Assembly (NCBI RefSeq): GCF_022024055.1
Contig: NZ_CP091788.1
Span: 1,798,001-1,862,000 of the forward strand
DNA length: 64,000 nt
From: Prevotella sp. E2-28
Lineage (GTDB): Bacteria; Bacteroidota; Bacteroidia; Bacteroidales; Bacteroidaceae
Direction: 5' to 3'
Shown here: positions 1 through 8,986 of the stretch, piece by piece
How positions within the stretch are numbered: the first letter of the stretch is position 1
Layout: each line of letters begins with the position of its first letter
Notes under the pieces: generated by a model
Told to the model about the DNA's origin: nothing
The model's input: the letters and a program-made list of their open reading frames with translations, nothing else
Database searches by the model: none
Made by a program: the position numbers and the translations under genes

Positions 1-633
1 GGACTCTCGCTATTGCTTCGCGAGGACGTTCAGATTACTGGTGCAGGACGAACGGATGCGGGGGTACACGCCAAGATGATGGTGGCACATTTTGATACAG
101 AAAAAGAGATAGACTGTCAGCAACTGGCATATAAACTCAATAAGCTGCTGCCACAGGATATTGCCATTCAGAAAGTGGAGCCTGTGAGCAACGAGCTTCA
201 CGCGCGATTCTCGGCCACTTCGCGCACCTACTATTATTATATCCATACGGAGAAGTCGCCCTTTGAACGTCACTACTCCTGTGAACTTCATTATCCGCTG
301 GATTTCGCGAAGATGAACGAGGCAGCCAGGATACTGATGGAGTACGAGGATTTTGGGGCTTTTTGCAAGAGTCACGCCGACGTGAAGACGACACTCTGCA
401 AGGTGACTGCGGCCCAATGGCATCAGACGTCACCCTCTACATGGTATTTCGAGATTACGGCCAACCGTTTTCTGCGCAATATGGTAAGAGCTGTAGTGGG
501 CACGCTCATAGAAGTGGGCCGAGGCAGAATGTCGATAGATGATTTCCGCAAGGTGATAGAGGGTAAAAGGCGTACGGAGGCTGGCGAGTCGATGCCTGGC
601 AATGCCCTGTTTTTGGTTAAGATTGAATATTAA
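1..633 (+). CDS. truA: tRNA pseudouridine(38-40) synthase TruA, 5' end cut by window
   Basis: TruA isomerises uridine to pseudouridine at positions 38-40 of the tRNA anticodon stem-loop. The reading frame is open from base 1, so the true start lies outside the window; about 210 residues are visible of a usual 245 or so. The signature GRTDAGVHA lies at bases 49-75, with the catalytic aspartate codon at 55-57. The conserved RNFLRNMVR-type helix appears later as [13 protein letters not shown], followed by a typical [14 protein letters not shown]-terminal segment. A TTG at 13 could be mistaken for a start, but it would remove the N-terminal fold. Family assignment is secure. Confidence 0.95.
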   Translation, partial: GLSLLLREDVQITGAGRTDAGVHAKMMVAHFDTEKEIDCQQLAYKLNKLLPQDIAIQKVEPVSNELHARFSATSRTYYYYIHTEKSPFERHYSCELHYPLDFAKMNEAARILMEYEDFGAFCKSHADVKTTLCKVTAAQWHQTSPSTWYFEITANRFLRNMVRAVVGTLIEVGRGRMSIDDFRKVIEGKRRTEAGESMPGNALFLVKIEY

Positions 634-669
634 AGACTCGATACAAACTATCGGGATATTGAAAGAATT

Positions 670-1587
670 ATGTGGTTAATATTAGCATTTTTGTCGGCTG
701 CCTTTCTGGGTATTTATGATTCCCTGAAGAAGAAGGCACTAAAGGATAACGCCGTCATTCCTATTTTATTTCTCAACACGCTATTCTCGTCGTTGATATT
801 CCTGCCGTTTATCATTGTGAGCGGTACTACAGACATGCTCGACGGAAGCATTTTCCACGTGGCCAGCGGGGGATGGGAAGTACATAAATACATTTTATTG
901 AAGGCTCTCATCGTACTATCGTCGTGGATATTGGGCTATTTCGGTATGAAACACCTGCCGCTCACGATTGTAGGTCCTATCAACGCCACACGACCAGTAA
1001 TGGTATTGGTGGGTGCGTTGCTGTTCTTTGGCGAACGACTTAATGTGTGGCAATGGGTAGGTGTGTCATTGGCAGTTATCTCGTTCCTGCTACTCAGTCG
1101 TAGTGGCAAGAAGGAGGGAATAGACTTTAAGCACGACCACTGGATTTACATGATTGTGGGAGCTGCCATGCTGGGGGCTGTGAGTGGACTCTACGACAAA
1201 TATCTGATGGCACCAGAAGGCGAGGGTGGAGTAGGACTGGACCGCATGATGGTGCAGTCGTGGTATAACATCTACCAGTGCTTCATGATGCTGGCAATGC
1301 TACTGCTACTGTGGTGGCCAAAGCATAAGCAGACCACGCCCTTCCATTGGGACTGGGCTATCATTGGTGTGAGTGTGTTCCTCTCTACAGCCGACTTCAT
1401 GTACTTCTACTCATTGTCTCTGCCTGCAGCAATGATCAGTATTGTGTCAATGGTGCGTCGTGGTTCAGTTATTGTCTCGTTTATGTGCGGCGCCATGTTC
1501 TTCCGCGAGAAGAATCTGAAGGCAAAGGCTGTGGACTTGGCACTGGTGCTCCTGGGAATGATATTCCTCTATATCGGCAGTCACTAA
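670..1587 (+). CDS. EamA/DMT-family membrane transporter
   Basis: This is a 305-residue integral membrane protein made almost entirely of hydrophobic helices, arranged as two similar halves separated by a short charged linker near residues 140-155 (GKKEGIDFKHDH). That layout matches the ten-helix EamA branch of the drug/metabolite transporter superfamily. The first half contains the motif LPLTIVGPINATRPV, a typical EamA helix-4 region. The substrate cannot be read from the sequence. It lies 36 bp downstream of truA on the same strand and may be co-transcribed, and it ends 6 bp from the convergent sugar-kinase gene. Confidence 0.85.
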   Translation: MWLILAFLSAAFLGIYDSLKKKALKDNAVIPILFLNTLFSSLIFLPFIIVSGTTDMLDGSIFHVASGGWEVHKYILLKALIVLSSWILGYFGMKHLPLTIVGPINATRPVMVLVGALLFFGERLNVWQWVGVSLAVISFLLLSRSGKKEGIDFKHDHWIYMIVGAAMLGAVSGLYDKYLMAPEGEGGVGLDRMMVQSWYNIYQCFMMLAMLLLLWWPKHKQTTPFHWDWAIIGVSVFLSTADFMYFYSLSLPAAMISIVSMVRRGSVIVSFMCGAMFFREKNLKAKAVDLALVLLGMIFLYIGSH

Positions 1588-1593
1588 TTGTTC

Positions 1594-2424
1594 TTATCCC
1601 TTAATAAGCGCATCAAGCGGGGAACGCAGAATATTCCCTATAGTATAGCCTTCCTGAATGGCGGCTTCAGCCAACTGTTCTTTAAAGAAAAAGGCTATAC
1701 TACCCACGGCAGATATGGGTAAATCTGTACGTTGGTAGGGGGCTATGTTGTGGCGAATAAAATCGATGAAGTTCTGTACCACAATAGTCTTAACAGCAGG
1801 ATAGTCAAGATGTTGATGGATGAAGACGGAAAGGGAAGCCAACCATCTGTTAGGCATTGGCTGACGATAGACACGCTCTATAACCTGAGCCATCGACATT
1901 CCTGTAGAGGTCTCGAATTCCATACGTATCTGATCTGACAGTCTATTCTTATATAGTGCATTCAGAAAACGGATACCCAATACGGCTCCACTGCCTTCAT
2001 CGCCAAGAATATAGCCCATTGCCGGCGTGTTCTTCACAATCAGAGAACCATCAAACAGACAAGAGTTTGCACCTGTACCCAAGATACAGGCAATACCCTC
2101 GTTTTCTCCGCAAAGGGCACGGGCAGCTCCCAGAAGGTCGCTATGTGCTTCTATATGAGTAACATGTGGGAAGGCATCTTGTAAGATATTTTGCATCTTT
2201 TCCTCCAGCTCAGGACGCACACCACTACCATAGAAAAGGATTGATGTAAGACGATCGTAAGAGTTCGAAAGTTGTGGCAACAACTCTTCCTGTAGAATAT
2301 GACGAATGGTATCTTCATCTTGATGAAAAGGATTGATTCCCTGCGTTTGGATACATTTGCCCATGAAAGCCCAGTCGGTCTTGGTGCTTCCGCTATCAGC
2401 TATCAGTACAGAATGCTTTATCAT
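1594..2424 (-). CDS. BadF/BadG-type ATPase, N-acetylglucosamine kinase-like
   Basis: This is a 276-residue protein of the ASKHA kinase fold. The N-terminal phosphate-1 motif is LIADSGSTKTDWA (residues about 7-19), the adenosine/phosphate-2 region reads ACILGTGANSCLFDG, and GYILGDEGSGAVLG follows. These match the BadF/BadG/BcrA/BcrD family branch that includes eukaryotic-type N-acetylglucosamine kinase, so phosphorylation of an amino sugar in the cytoplasm is likely. Members in Bacteroidales are usually 280-290 residues, so it looks complete. It is transcribed divergently from hisG. The exact sugar is an inference. Confidence 0.8.
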   Translation of the reverse strand: MIKHSVLIADSGSTKTDWAFMGKCIQTQGINPFHQDEDTIRHILQEELLPQLSNSYDRLTSILFYGSGVRPELEEKMQNILQDAFPHVTHIEAHSDLLGAARALCGENEGIACILGTGANSCLFDGSLIVKNTPAMGYILGDEGSGAVLGIRFLNALYKNRLSDQIRMEFETSTGMSMAQVIERVYRQPMPNRWLASLSVFIHQHLDYPAVKTIVVQNFIDFIRHNIAPYQRTDLPISAVGSIAFFFKEQLAEAAIQEGYTIGNILRSPLDALIKG

Positions 2425-2487
2425 ACAAAATCGGAACTAAAGAGTATAAAAATACTTACAAGTTTCAAAAACTATTGATTTTTGATG

Positions 2488-2495
2488 CAAAAGTA
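2488..2495 (-). promoter_or_regulatory. -7 box of the sugar-kinase promoter
   Basis: On the minus strand this reads TACTTTTG, matching the Bacteroidetes -7 consensus TAnnTTTG, 64 bp upstream of the kinase start. No convincing -33 TTTG lies at the expected distance. Confidence 0.5.
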
Positions 2496-2527
2496 AGCAT
2501 TTTATTGCAAATTAAAGAAAAAATCTG

Positions 2528-2535
2528 TAATTTTG
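2528..2535 (+). promoter_or_regulatory. -7 box of the his operon promoter
   Basis: The octamer TAATTTTG fits the Bacteroidetes -7 consensus TAnnTTTG and sits 38 bp upstream of the hisG ATG. It is back to back with the kinase promoter. No T-box, leader peptide rich in His codons or attenuator hairpin is visible between it and hisG. Confidence 0.55.
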
Positions 2536-2573
2536 CAAGCGGATTTATTATATAATAAGGTAAAAAGTAAAAA

Positions 2574-3425
2574 ATGTTACGAATTGCAGTACAATCGAAA
2601 GGTCGCCTGTTTGAGGACACAATGCAGTTGCTCAGCGAGGCCGACATTAAAGTTAGTGCCACTAAGCGTACGTTGCTAGTAGAGGCAAAGAACTTCCCTT
2701 TGGAAGTACTTTACCTGCGCGATGACGATATTCCACAGAGTGTAGCAACGGGGGTTGCTGATATCGGTGTAGTGGGCGAGAACGAGTTTGTAGAGAAAGG
2801 CGCCGAGGCCGAGATTATCTCTCGTCTGGGTTTCAGCAAATGTCGCCTGTCATTGGCCATTCCTAAAGATATCGACTATAAAGGTCTGGAATGGTTTAAC
2901 GGCAAGACTATTGCTACATCGTATCCCGTTATCCTGAAGAAATTCCTTGACGATAAACATATCAATGCAGAGATTCATGTAATCACAGGTAGTGTAGAGA
3001 TTAGCCCAGGTATCGGACTGGCCGATGCAATCTTCGACATTGTAAGCAGTGGTTCTACGCTTGTAAGCAACAATCTGCGCGAGGTGGAGATTGTGATGCA
3101 AAGCGAAGCGCTGCTGATTGGTCACTCTGGCATGAGTGCAGAGAAGAAGGAACTGCTTAACCAGATGCTGTTCCGCTTTGCTGCCGTACGCGAGGCTGAA
3201 GATAAGAAGTATGTACGGATGAATGCCCCCAAGGCACGCCTGCAGGAAATTATCAACGTGCTGCCAGGTCTGAAGAGTCCCACCATTATTCCCTTAGCGG
3301 ATGATGAATGGTGCTCTGTACATACAGTGCTCGATGAGAAGCGTTTCTGGGAGATTATCGGTCAACTGAAAGAACTGGGCGCTCAGGGCATTCTGGTGAC
3401 ACCTATTGAGAAGATGATTCTTTGA
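2574..3425 (+). CDS. hisG: ATP phosphoribosyltransferase HisG (long form)
   Basis: HisG joins ATP and PRPP to make phosphoribosyl-ATP, the first step of histidine synthesis. The product is 283 residues, which is the long hexameric form: catalytic periplasmic-binding-like domains up to about residue 210, then the ACT-like regulatory domain that binds histidine (LKSPTIIPLADDEWCSVHTV to GAQGILVTPIEKMIL). Catalytic-domain landmarks include RIAVQSKGRLFEDT at the N-terminus and a PRPP-loop region VSSGSTLVSNNL. It opens the his cluster, with hisD starting 48 bp after its stop. The C-terminal domain implies feedback inhibition by histidine and no need for HisZ. Confidence 0.96.
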   Translation: MLRIAVQSKGRLFEDTMQLLSEADIKVSATKRTLLVEAKNFPLEVLYLRDDDIPQSVATGVADIGVVGENEFVEKGAEAEIISRLGFSKCRLSLAIPKDIDYKGLEWFNGKTIATSYPVILKKFLDDKHINAEIHVITGSVEISPGIGLADAIFDIVSSGSTLVSNNLREVEIVMQSEALLIGHSGMSAEKKELLNQMLFRFAAVREAEDKKYVRMNAPKARLQEIINVLPGLKSPTIIPLADDEWCSVHTVLDEKRFWEIIGQLKELGAQGILVTPIEKMIL

Positions 3426-3473
3426 TTCTCAGTAGTTAAAGGAATTAAGAAGATAAGGAGTTAAGATTATATC

Positions 3474-4760
3474 ATGAGGATATACCGTAATCCAACAAAT
3501 AAAGAATGGGCAGAGATCTGCCAACGTCCACACCTGGACATTACACAGCTACAGGCTACTGTAAGTACCGTACTTAATGATGTACGTACAAGAGGCGATG
3601 AAGCCGTAAAGGAATACGAAGAACGCTTCGATCATGCTGTGCTTTCATCACTGGCTGTTACCGAAGCAGAGATTGACGAAGCTGAGGGGCTGGTAAGTGA
3701 AGAACTTAAAAAGGCCATCAAATTGGCTCATGCAAACATCCATAAGTTCCATGCAGCTCAGAAGTTTGCAGGTCATAAGATTGAATCGTGTGAAGGTGTT
3801 GTATGTTGGCAGAAGAGCGTAGCCATAGAAAAGGTTGGACTGTATATCCCTGGTGGTACTGCGCCACTTTTTTCTACCGTCCTTATGTTGGCTACACCCG
3901 CCAAAATTGCCGGTTGTAAGGAAATCGTACTCTGCACACCGCCAAACCGTGAGGGCAAAGTAAATCCAGCCATCCTTGTGGCTGCCCGTACGGCTGGTGT
4001 CAGCAAGATATTCAAGGCAGGTGGTGTACAAGCCATTGGTGCTATGGCCTACGGTACGGAATCTGTACCCAAGGTCTTCAAGATTTTCGGCCCTGGCAAC
4101 CAATATGTCATGGCAGCCAAGCAACAGGTATCATTAGGCGAGGTTGCTATTGATATGCCAGCCGGTCCTAGCGAGGTCTGCGTATTGGCTGACGAGACAG
4201 CTAATGCTGAGTTTGTTGCTGCCGACCTGCTGTCACAGGCTGAACACGGCATTGACTCACAAGTATTGCTCATCAGTACGTCAGAAGAAATGATTCAGAA
4301 GGTGCAAGACGAAGTAGAGCGTCAGTTGAACCTGCTCCCACGTAAGGAGATTGCCCAAAAGGCATTGGAGAATAGCCGTAGCGTGCTTGTTGGTACCTCA
4401 GAAGAAATGATGGCTCTATCAAATGCCTACGCACCAGAACATCTTATCATTCAGACAAAGAACTATGAGGAAATGGCTGCTCAGGTGATTAACGCAGGAA
4501 GTGTATTCTTAGGGCAATATGCATGTGAGAGCGCAGGCGACTATGCCAGCGGTACCAATCACACATTGCCTACTCACGGCTACGCTACTGCCTATAGTGG
4601 CGTCAACCTTGACAGCTATTGCCGTAAGATAACCTTCCAGCATCTTTCGGAAGAAGGTATCCGCCAGATAGGTCCCGCTGTAGAACTCATGGCAGAAGCC
4701 GAACAGCTGGATGCACACAAAAACGCTATGACTGTGCGTATAAACGCAATTAAAAATTGA
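3474..4760 (+). CDS. hisD: Histidinol dehydrogenase HisD
   Basis: HisD carries out the last two oxidations of histidine synthesis, histidinol to histidine, with NAD and a zinc ion. The 428-residue length is normal. Conserved segments include FGPGNQYVMAAKQ, DMPAGPSEVCVLADE, SQAEHGIDSQ (zinc and catalytic Glu/His region) and THGYATAYSGVNLDSYCRK near the C-terminus. It follows hisG after 48 bp and is followed by hisC after 12 bp, so all three are likely one transcript. Start ATG at 3474 is the only well-placed one. Confidence 0.97.
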   Translation: MRIYRNPTNKEWAEICQRPHLDITQLQATVSTVLNDVRTRGDEAVKEYEERFDHAVLSSLAVTEAEIDEAEGLVSEELKKAIKLAHANIHKFHAAQKFAGHKIESCEGVVCWQKSVAIEKVGLYIPGGTAPLFSTVLMLATPAKIAGCKEIVLCTPPNREGKVNPAILVAARTAGVSKIFKAGGVQAIGAMAYGTESVPKVFKIFGPGNQYVMAAKQQVSLGEVAIDMPAGPSEVCVLADETANAEFVAADLLSQAEHGIDSQVLLISTSEEMIQKVQDEVERQLNLLPRKEIAQKALENSRSVLVGTSEEMMALSNAYAPEHLIIQTKNYEEMAAQVINAGSVFLGQYACESAGDYASGTNHTLPTHGYATAYSGVNLDSYCRKITFQHLSEEGIRQIGPAVELMAEAEQLDAHKNAMTVRINAIKN

Positions 4761-4772
4761 TAATTGAAAATT

Positions 4773-5810
4773 ATGATTAGTCTTGAAAAACTAACTCGCA
4801 AGAACATCTGGAATCTGGCCCCATACAGCTGTGCCCGTAATGAGTTTTCAGGAACCACAGCAACCGTATTCCTTGATGCCAACGAGAATCCATACGGTAC
4901 GGACGACCTGAATCGCTACCCCGATCCATTACAGTTGGAACTGAAGAAGAGCATTGAGAAGGTAAAGGGTATTCCTACCAATTATACGTTCCTAGGTAAT
5001 GGCAGCGACGAGGCCATTGACTTGATGTATCGCTGTTTCTGCGAGCCAAAGGAGGATAACGTAGTGGCCATTGAGCCTACATACGGTATGTATAAGGTAT
5101 GTGCCGACATCAATGATGTAGAATATCGTCCTGTTCTGTTGGATGAGAACTATCAGATAACAGCAGAGAAATTACTTGCTGCCTGCGACAGCCACACGAA
5201 GGTTATTTGGATTTGCAGTCCTAACAACCCTACGGGAAATGACATTAATCGTGATGAGATTGTAAAGGTACTGAATAGTTTCGAAGGAATTGTTGTAGTC
5301 GATGAAGCCTATAGTGACTTCTCGCAGCAGCGTCCACTTCGCTTTGAACTGCCTCGTTATCCCAATCTTGTGGTACTCAACACGCTGAGTAAAGCATGGG
5401 CTTCTGCAGCTATCCGTCTGGGTATGGCTTTCGCTTCACCTGAAATCATTGATATTCTCAACAAGGTAAAGTATCCTTATAATGTCAATCTGCTAACGCA
5501 ACGTCAGGCTTTGAAAGTACTGAGTGATCCATACGAAGTGGATCGTTGGGTACAACTCATTCTTCAAGAACGTAGAAGACTGATGGAAGCATTTAGTCAG
5601 TTGCCTGTCTGCGAGAAGGTGTACCCCACGAACGCGAATTTCTTCCTGGCAAAAGTAAAAAATGCCCAGCAGCTTTACGACTATCTGGTAAAGCAGGGAG
5701 TTATTGTACGTAATCGCACACGTGTACAACTATGTAACAATTGTCTGCGTATTACGATTGGTACTCGTAGTGAAAACAGCGAACTGATAGGCGCAATACG
5801 TAGTATGTAA
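4773..5810 (+). CDS. hisC: Histidinol-phosphate aminotransferase HisC
   Basis: HisC is a PLP-dependent class I/II aminotransferase converting imidazole acetol phosphate to histidinol phosphate. The product is 345 residues. Motifs visible are [11 protein letters not shown] near the N-terminus, [20 protein letters not shown] and [19 protein letters not shown], which carries the PLP-binding lysine. I chose ATG at 4773 (MISLEKL) over an in-frame TTG at 4764 because it matches family N-termini. It is the last gene of the cluster: in Bacteroides relatives hisB normally follows, but here a strong hairpin terminates the unit. Confidence 0.95.
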   Translation: MISLEKLTRKNIWNLAPYSCARNEFSGTTATVFLDANENPYGTDDLNRYPDPLQLELKKSIEKVKGIPTNYTFLGNGSDEAIDLMYRCFCEPKEDNVVAIEPTYGMYKVCADINDVEYRPVLLDENYQITAEKLLAACDSHTKVIWICSPNNPTGNDINRDEIVKVLNSFEGIVVVDEAYSDFSQQRPLRFELPRYPNLVVLNTLSKAWASAAIRLGMAFASPEIIDILNKVKYPYNVNLLTQRQALKVLSDPYEVDRWVQLILQERRRLMEAFSQLPVCEKVYPTNANFFLAKVKNAQQLYDYLVKQGVIVRNRTRVQLCNNCLRITIGTRSENSELIGAIRSM

Positions 5811-5830
5811 AGCGCATAACATAAAAATTA

Positions 5831-5870
5831 AAAAGCCTCTTTTGTATGAACTTACAAAAGAGGCTTTTTA
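5831..5870. terminator. Bidirectional terminator between hisC and purM-like gene
   Basis: A perfect 16-bp stem (5831-5846 with 5853-5868) closes a 6-nt loop, is flanked by A-rich sequence on the left and runs into T on the right, so it can stop transcription from both convergent genes. Confidence 0.9.
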
Positions 5871-5886
5871 TTATAGCGTTTTAAAC

Positions 5887-7053
5887 TTAATAATCGAAAG
5901 TACCAAACTCACTCTTAATAGTCAGTGAGCGCTTACCTTCATCAATATGGCCAATCACCTGAGCATCAATATTGAATGACTTAGAAAGGGCAATAACCTT
6001 TTCTGCCATTTCCGGACGTACATAGATTTCCATTCGGTGACCCATATTGAAGACCTGATACATTTCCTTCCAATCTGTGCCCGAGCATTCGTGGATAGCA
6101 CGGAACAGAGGAGGCACGGGGAACATGTTGTCTTTGATAACACGGCAGTTCTCGTTCACGAAATGGAGCACCTTGGTCTGAGCTCCACCTGTGCAATGTA
6201 CCATACCATGAATCTCTGGACGCATCTCATCGAGCAAACGCTTGATGACAGGTGCATAGGTGCGGGTGGGAGAGAGAACCAACTGACCAGCATCTACGGG
6301 AGAACCCTCTACAGCATCAGTCAACTTGTACTTACCGCTATAAACCAAATCATTGGGAACAGCATGGTCGAAACTCTCAGGATACTTCTCTGCCAGATAT
6401 TTGGCAAAGACATCATGACGAGCTGAGGTCAGACCGTTACTACCCATACCACCATTATAGCGTTTCTCATAGGTAGCCTGTCCTGTAGAAGAAAGACCAA
6501 CAATGACATCACCCGGACGGATGTTGGCATTATTGATAACATCGCTGCGCTTCATGCGGCAAGTCACAGTAGAGTCAACAATAATGGTACGCACAAGGTC
6601 GCCCACATCAGCAGTCTCACCACCAGTAGGATAAATACCAATACCCATTTCGCGAAGTTCGCTAAGGAGTTCGTCAGTACCGTTGATAATGGCCGAGATA
6701 ACCTCGCCTGGCACCAACATCTTGTTGCGGCCAATGGTAGAAGATACCAGAATATTATCAACAGCACCCACACAAAGTAGATCGTCGGTATTCATCACAA
6801 TGGCATCCTGAGCAATGCCTTTCCATACAGAGAGGTCGCCCGTCTCTTTCCAATACATGTAAGCCAGCGAGGATTTTGTACCAGCGCCGTCGGCGTGCAT
6901 GATGTTACAATACTCAGGGTCGCCCCCCAGGATATCAGGGATAATCTTACAGAAAGCCTGTGGATAGAGTCCCTTGTCAATGTTCTTGATGGCTGCGTGT
7001 ACGTCTTCCTTTGCGGCACTAACGCCACGCTGCATATAGCGGTTATTACTCAT
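5887..7053 (-). CDS. purM: AIR synthase (phosphoribosylformylglycinamidine cyclo-ligase) family protein
   Basis: PurM closes the imidazole ring of AIR in purine synthesis using ATP. This 388-residue protein is the longer Bacteroidetes form (E. coli PurM is about 345). The N-terminus MSNNRYMQRGVSAAKEDVHA replaces the usual SYKDAGVD motif; later DGAGTKSSLAYMYWKE, MNTDDLLCVGAVD and a glycine-rich GGETADVG segment match the AIR synthase N-terminal ATP-binding domain, and VHCTGGAQTKVLHFV the C-terminal domain. It is encoded in a minus-strand run that also includes purC, though not adjacent. Function as the purM of this organism is an inference from family. Confidence 0.85.
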   Translation of the reverse strand: MSNNRYMQRGVSAAKEDVHAAIKNIDKGLYPQAFCKIIPDILGGDPEYCNIMHADGAGTKSSLAYMYWKETGDLSVWKGIAQDAIVMNTDDLLCVGAVDNILVSSTIGRNKMLVPGEVISAIINGTDELLSELREMGIGIYPTGGETADVGDLVRTIIVDSTVTCRMKRSDVINNANIRPGDVIVGLSSTGQATYEKRYNGGMGSNGLTSARHDVFAKYLAEKYPESFDHAVPNDLVYSGKYKLTDAVEGSPVDAGQLVLSPTRTYAPVIKRLLDEMRPEIHGMVHCTGGAQTKVLHFVNENCRVIKDNMFPVPPLFRAIHECSGTDWKEMYQVFNMGHRMEIYVRPEMAEKVIALSKSFNIDAQVIGHIDEGKRSLTIKSEFGTFDY

Positions 7054-7085
7054 AATTCTTTTAGGGTACTATGTCTTTGAGCAGT

Positions 7086-7661
7086 TTAGAATTCTACTTT
7101 GGGAGCGTTCTCAGAACCAGCAGCAGCCTCGAACTTGTCCATCTTCTCGAAACCGAACATACCTGCCAGCAGGTTGTTGGGGAAACGACGGATAGCGACG
7201 TTATATTCCTGAACGGCCTTGTTGAAGTTGTTACGCTCCACATTGATACGGTTCTCGGTGCCCTCCAGTTGTACCTGCAGTTCACGGAAATTCTCGTTGG
7301 CCTTCAGGTCGGGATAAGCCTCGCCGATAGCAATGAGTCGTCCCAAAGCACTTGACAACTCGCCCTGTGCCTGCTGATATTCCTTGATGTTGTCGGCGTT
7401 CAGCGTAATGCTGGTAGCCTTAGAACGAGCGTTGACAACGCCTTCCAGTGTTTCCTTCTCATGAGAGGCATAGCCCTTTACTGTCTGAACCAGATTAGGA
7501 ATCAGATCGGCACGACGCTGATAGGCCGACTGTACATTGGCCAGAGCCGTTGTTGCTTCTTCCTCTACGCTAACCATTCCGTTGTAGGTACTCTTCACCC
7601 ATCCAAAGATAGCGATAGCAATTACTGCTACAACGATTAAAACAACATAACTTTTTTTCAT
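7086..7661 (-). CDS. lemA: LemA family protein
   Basis: This 191-residue protein has a single N-terminal membrane helix (about residues 5-22, VVLIVVAVIAIAIFGWV) and then the long helical LemA domain. Landmarks are YNGMVSVEEEATTALANVQSA, RRADLIPNLVQTVKGYASHE, and a C-terminal YNVAIRRFPNNLLAGMFGF. The N-terminus probably stays inside and the helical bundle faces the periplasm. The biochemical role is not established. The neighbouring TPM-domain gene, 42 bp upstream in the same direction, is the usual genomic partner of lemA. Confidence 0.95.
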   Translation of the reverse strand: MKKSYVVLIVVAVIAIAIFGWVKSTYNGMVSVEEEATTALANVQSAYQRRADLIPNLVQTVKGYASHEKETLEGVVNARSKATSITLNADNIKEYQQAQGELSSALGRLIAIGEAYPDLKANENFRELQVQLEGTENRINVERNNFNKAVQEYNVAIRRFPNNLLAGMFGFEKMDKFEAAAGSENAPKVEF

Positions 7662-7703
7662 AACTTCTGTTTGTTTATTTATGATTAATATTTTCTTGAT
7701 TGA

Positions 7704-8975
7704 TTACCAACTGGATGTGGCACCACCACCACCACTGCTACCACCGCTGAAGCCACCTCCGAAACTTCCGCCTCCGAAGCCGCCTCCGCCAAAGCCTTCA
7801 CTGCGACCACCGCCTCCCATACCTATGAATACAGGACCTGCGGAATGCGCCTTCTCAACAAACGGGTTGGGACGTAACATGCCTAAAGCAAAAGTCATCA
7901 GGTTCCATCCCAAGAGTCTAGACATCGCGTAATATAAGATACCCCATCCGAAGAGAATCACAAGATACAGGAATGGTAACAAGGGAACATCGTCATCATC
8001 ACTACTTGCTTTTCTCTGCACCGTTAGTTCTGCCATCTCAGGCAGTTCCTTGCCTTGCAGGGTGTTGTAGATAGCATCCACCATGTAGATAAGTCCGCTA
8101 TCTGGCAACTCTGCTTTCATACTGGGTATGAGGTAGTGCTCCTGCAGTCGGAAACATTCCACGTCAGTCAGTTCGGCTTCTAATGCTCGACCGGTCTGCG
8201 TGCGGAACTTATGATCATCATAGGCCAGCACCATTACCAATCCATAATCTTTCTTACCAACCTTGTAGATATCGAAGATACGCTGTGCAAATCCATCGAT
8301 GTCAGCCCCTTCCACATGACTTACGACAGCAACGACAGATTCAATACCTAGAGAGTCATCCAACTGTTTTAGTTTTGCATCAAGTCTCATGACGGTTTCT
8401 TGACTAATAATACTGTCTGGGTTAGACACATAGCGTCTGCCGTCCTTCAAATGTGGCATGGGGATGTCCTCGGCACGCCAATAATGCTCGGTAGTGTTGC
8501 TGAAAGCTGATGAGGCATCCTCCTCGCCATATTCTGCTAAAGCATGTGTACATGCCCCCAAAGAAACAATCGAGCCAATGATAATCAGTCCCTTCCAATA
8601 GATAGTCCACTTACGGTCGGCCTTACGCTGAGCGTTCCACTCGTGGATAATCTGACGAGCCTCATTGGTAAACTGTTTCTTCTCGTGCGTATATCTGCTT
8701 TGGTATTCTCTTCTAAGAGAAGTCGTATTCTGACCCGTCAACTTCTGAAAGATATTCTGCTGAGTTTTAAGTGACTTCTTATCTGCCTTATAAGATTGTT
8801 CCAAAGACTTAATCTGAATATTGTATTTCTGTGCGCAGGCTTGCAGTTTATTTTTCTTGTTTTTTAGCAAAGCCTGTCGCTCCTTGTTGCCTGAACGCTC
8901 AGCGAATAGTCCTCCGACAACCATGCTGCCGAAGATTATGAAGTAGATACAAAAAAACGTCCAGGCTGTTTCCAT
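7704..8975 (-). CDS. TPM domain membrane protein with Gly/Ser-rich tail
   Basis: This is a 423-residue membrane protein. In order it shows an N-terminal membrane helix (residues about 5-25), a basic coiled region (about 30-120), a second helix (about 126-145), a TPM-phosphatase/YgcG-type domain (about 180-310, with LDDSLGIESVVAVVSHVEG and KKDYGLVMVLAYDDHKFRTQTG), a further membrane helix around 335-355 and a Gly/Ser-rich tail. TPM proteins pair with LemA; the two genes are adjacent here. The coiled segment before the TPM domain is not part of the basic family architecture. Confidence 0.85.
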   Translation of the reverse strand: METAWTFFCIYFIIFGSMVVGGLFAERSGNKERQALLKNKKNKLQACAQKYNIQIKSLEQSYKADKKSLKTQQNIFQKLTGQNTTSLRREYQSRYTHEKKQFTNEARQIIHEWNAQRKADRKWTIYWKGLIIIGSIVSLGACTHALAEYGEEDASSAFSNTTEHYWRAEDIPMPHLKDGRRYVSNPDSIISQETVMRLDAKLKQLDDSLGIESVVAVVSHVEGADIDGFAQRIFDIYKVGKKDYGLVMVLAYDDHKFRTQTGRALEAELTDVECFRLQEHYLIPSMKAELPDSGLIYMVDAIYNTLQGKELPEMAELTVQRKASSDDDDVPLLPFLYLVILFGWGILYYAMSRLLGWNLMTFALGMLRPNPFVEKAHSAGPVFIGMGGGGRSEGFGGGGFGGGSFGGGFSGGSSGGGGATSSW

Positions 8976-8986
8976 TTTCTAATCCT

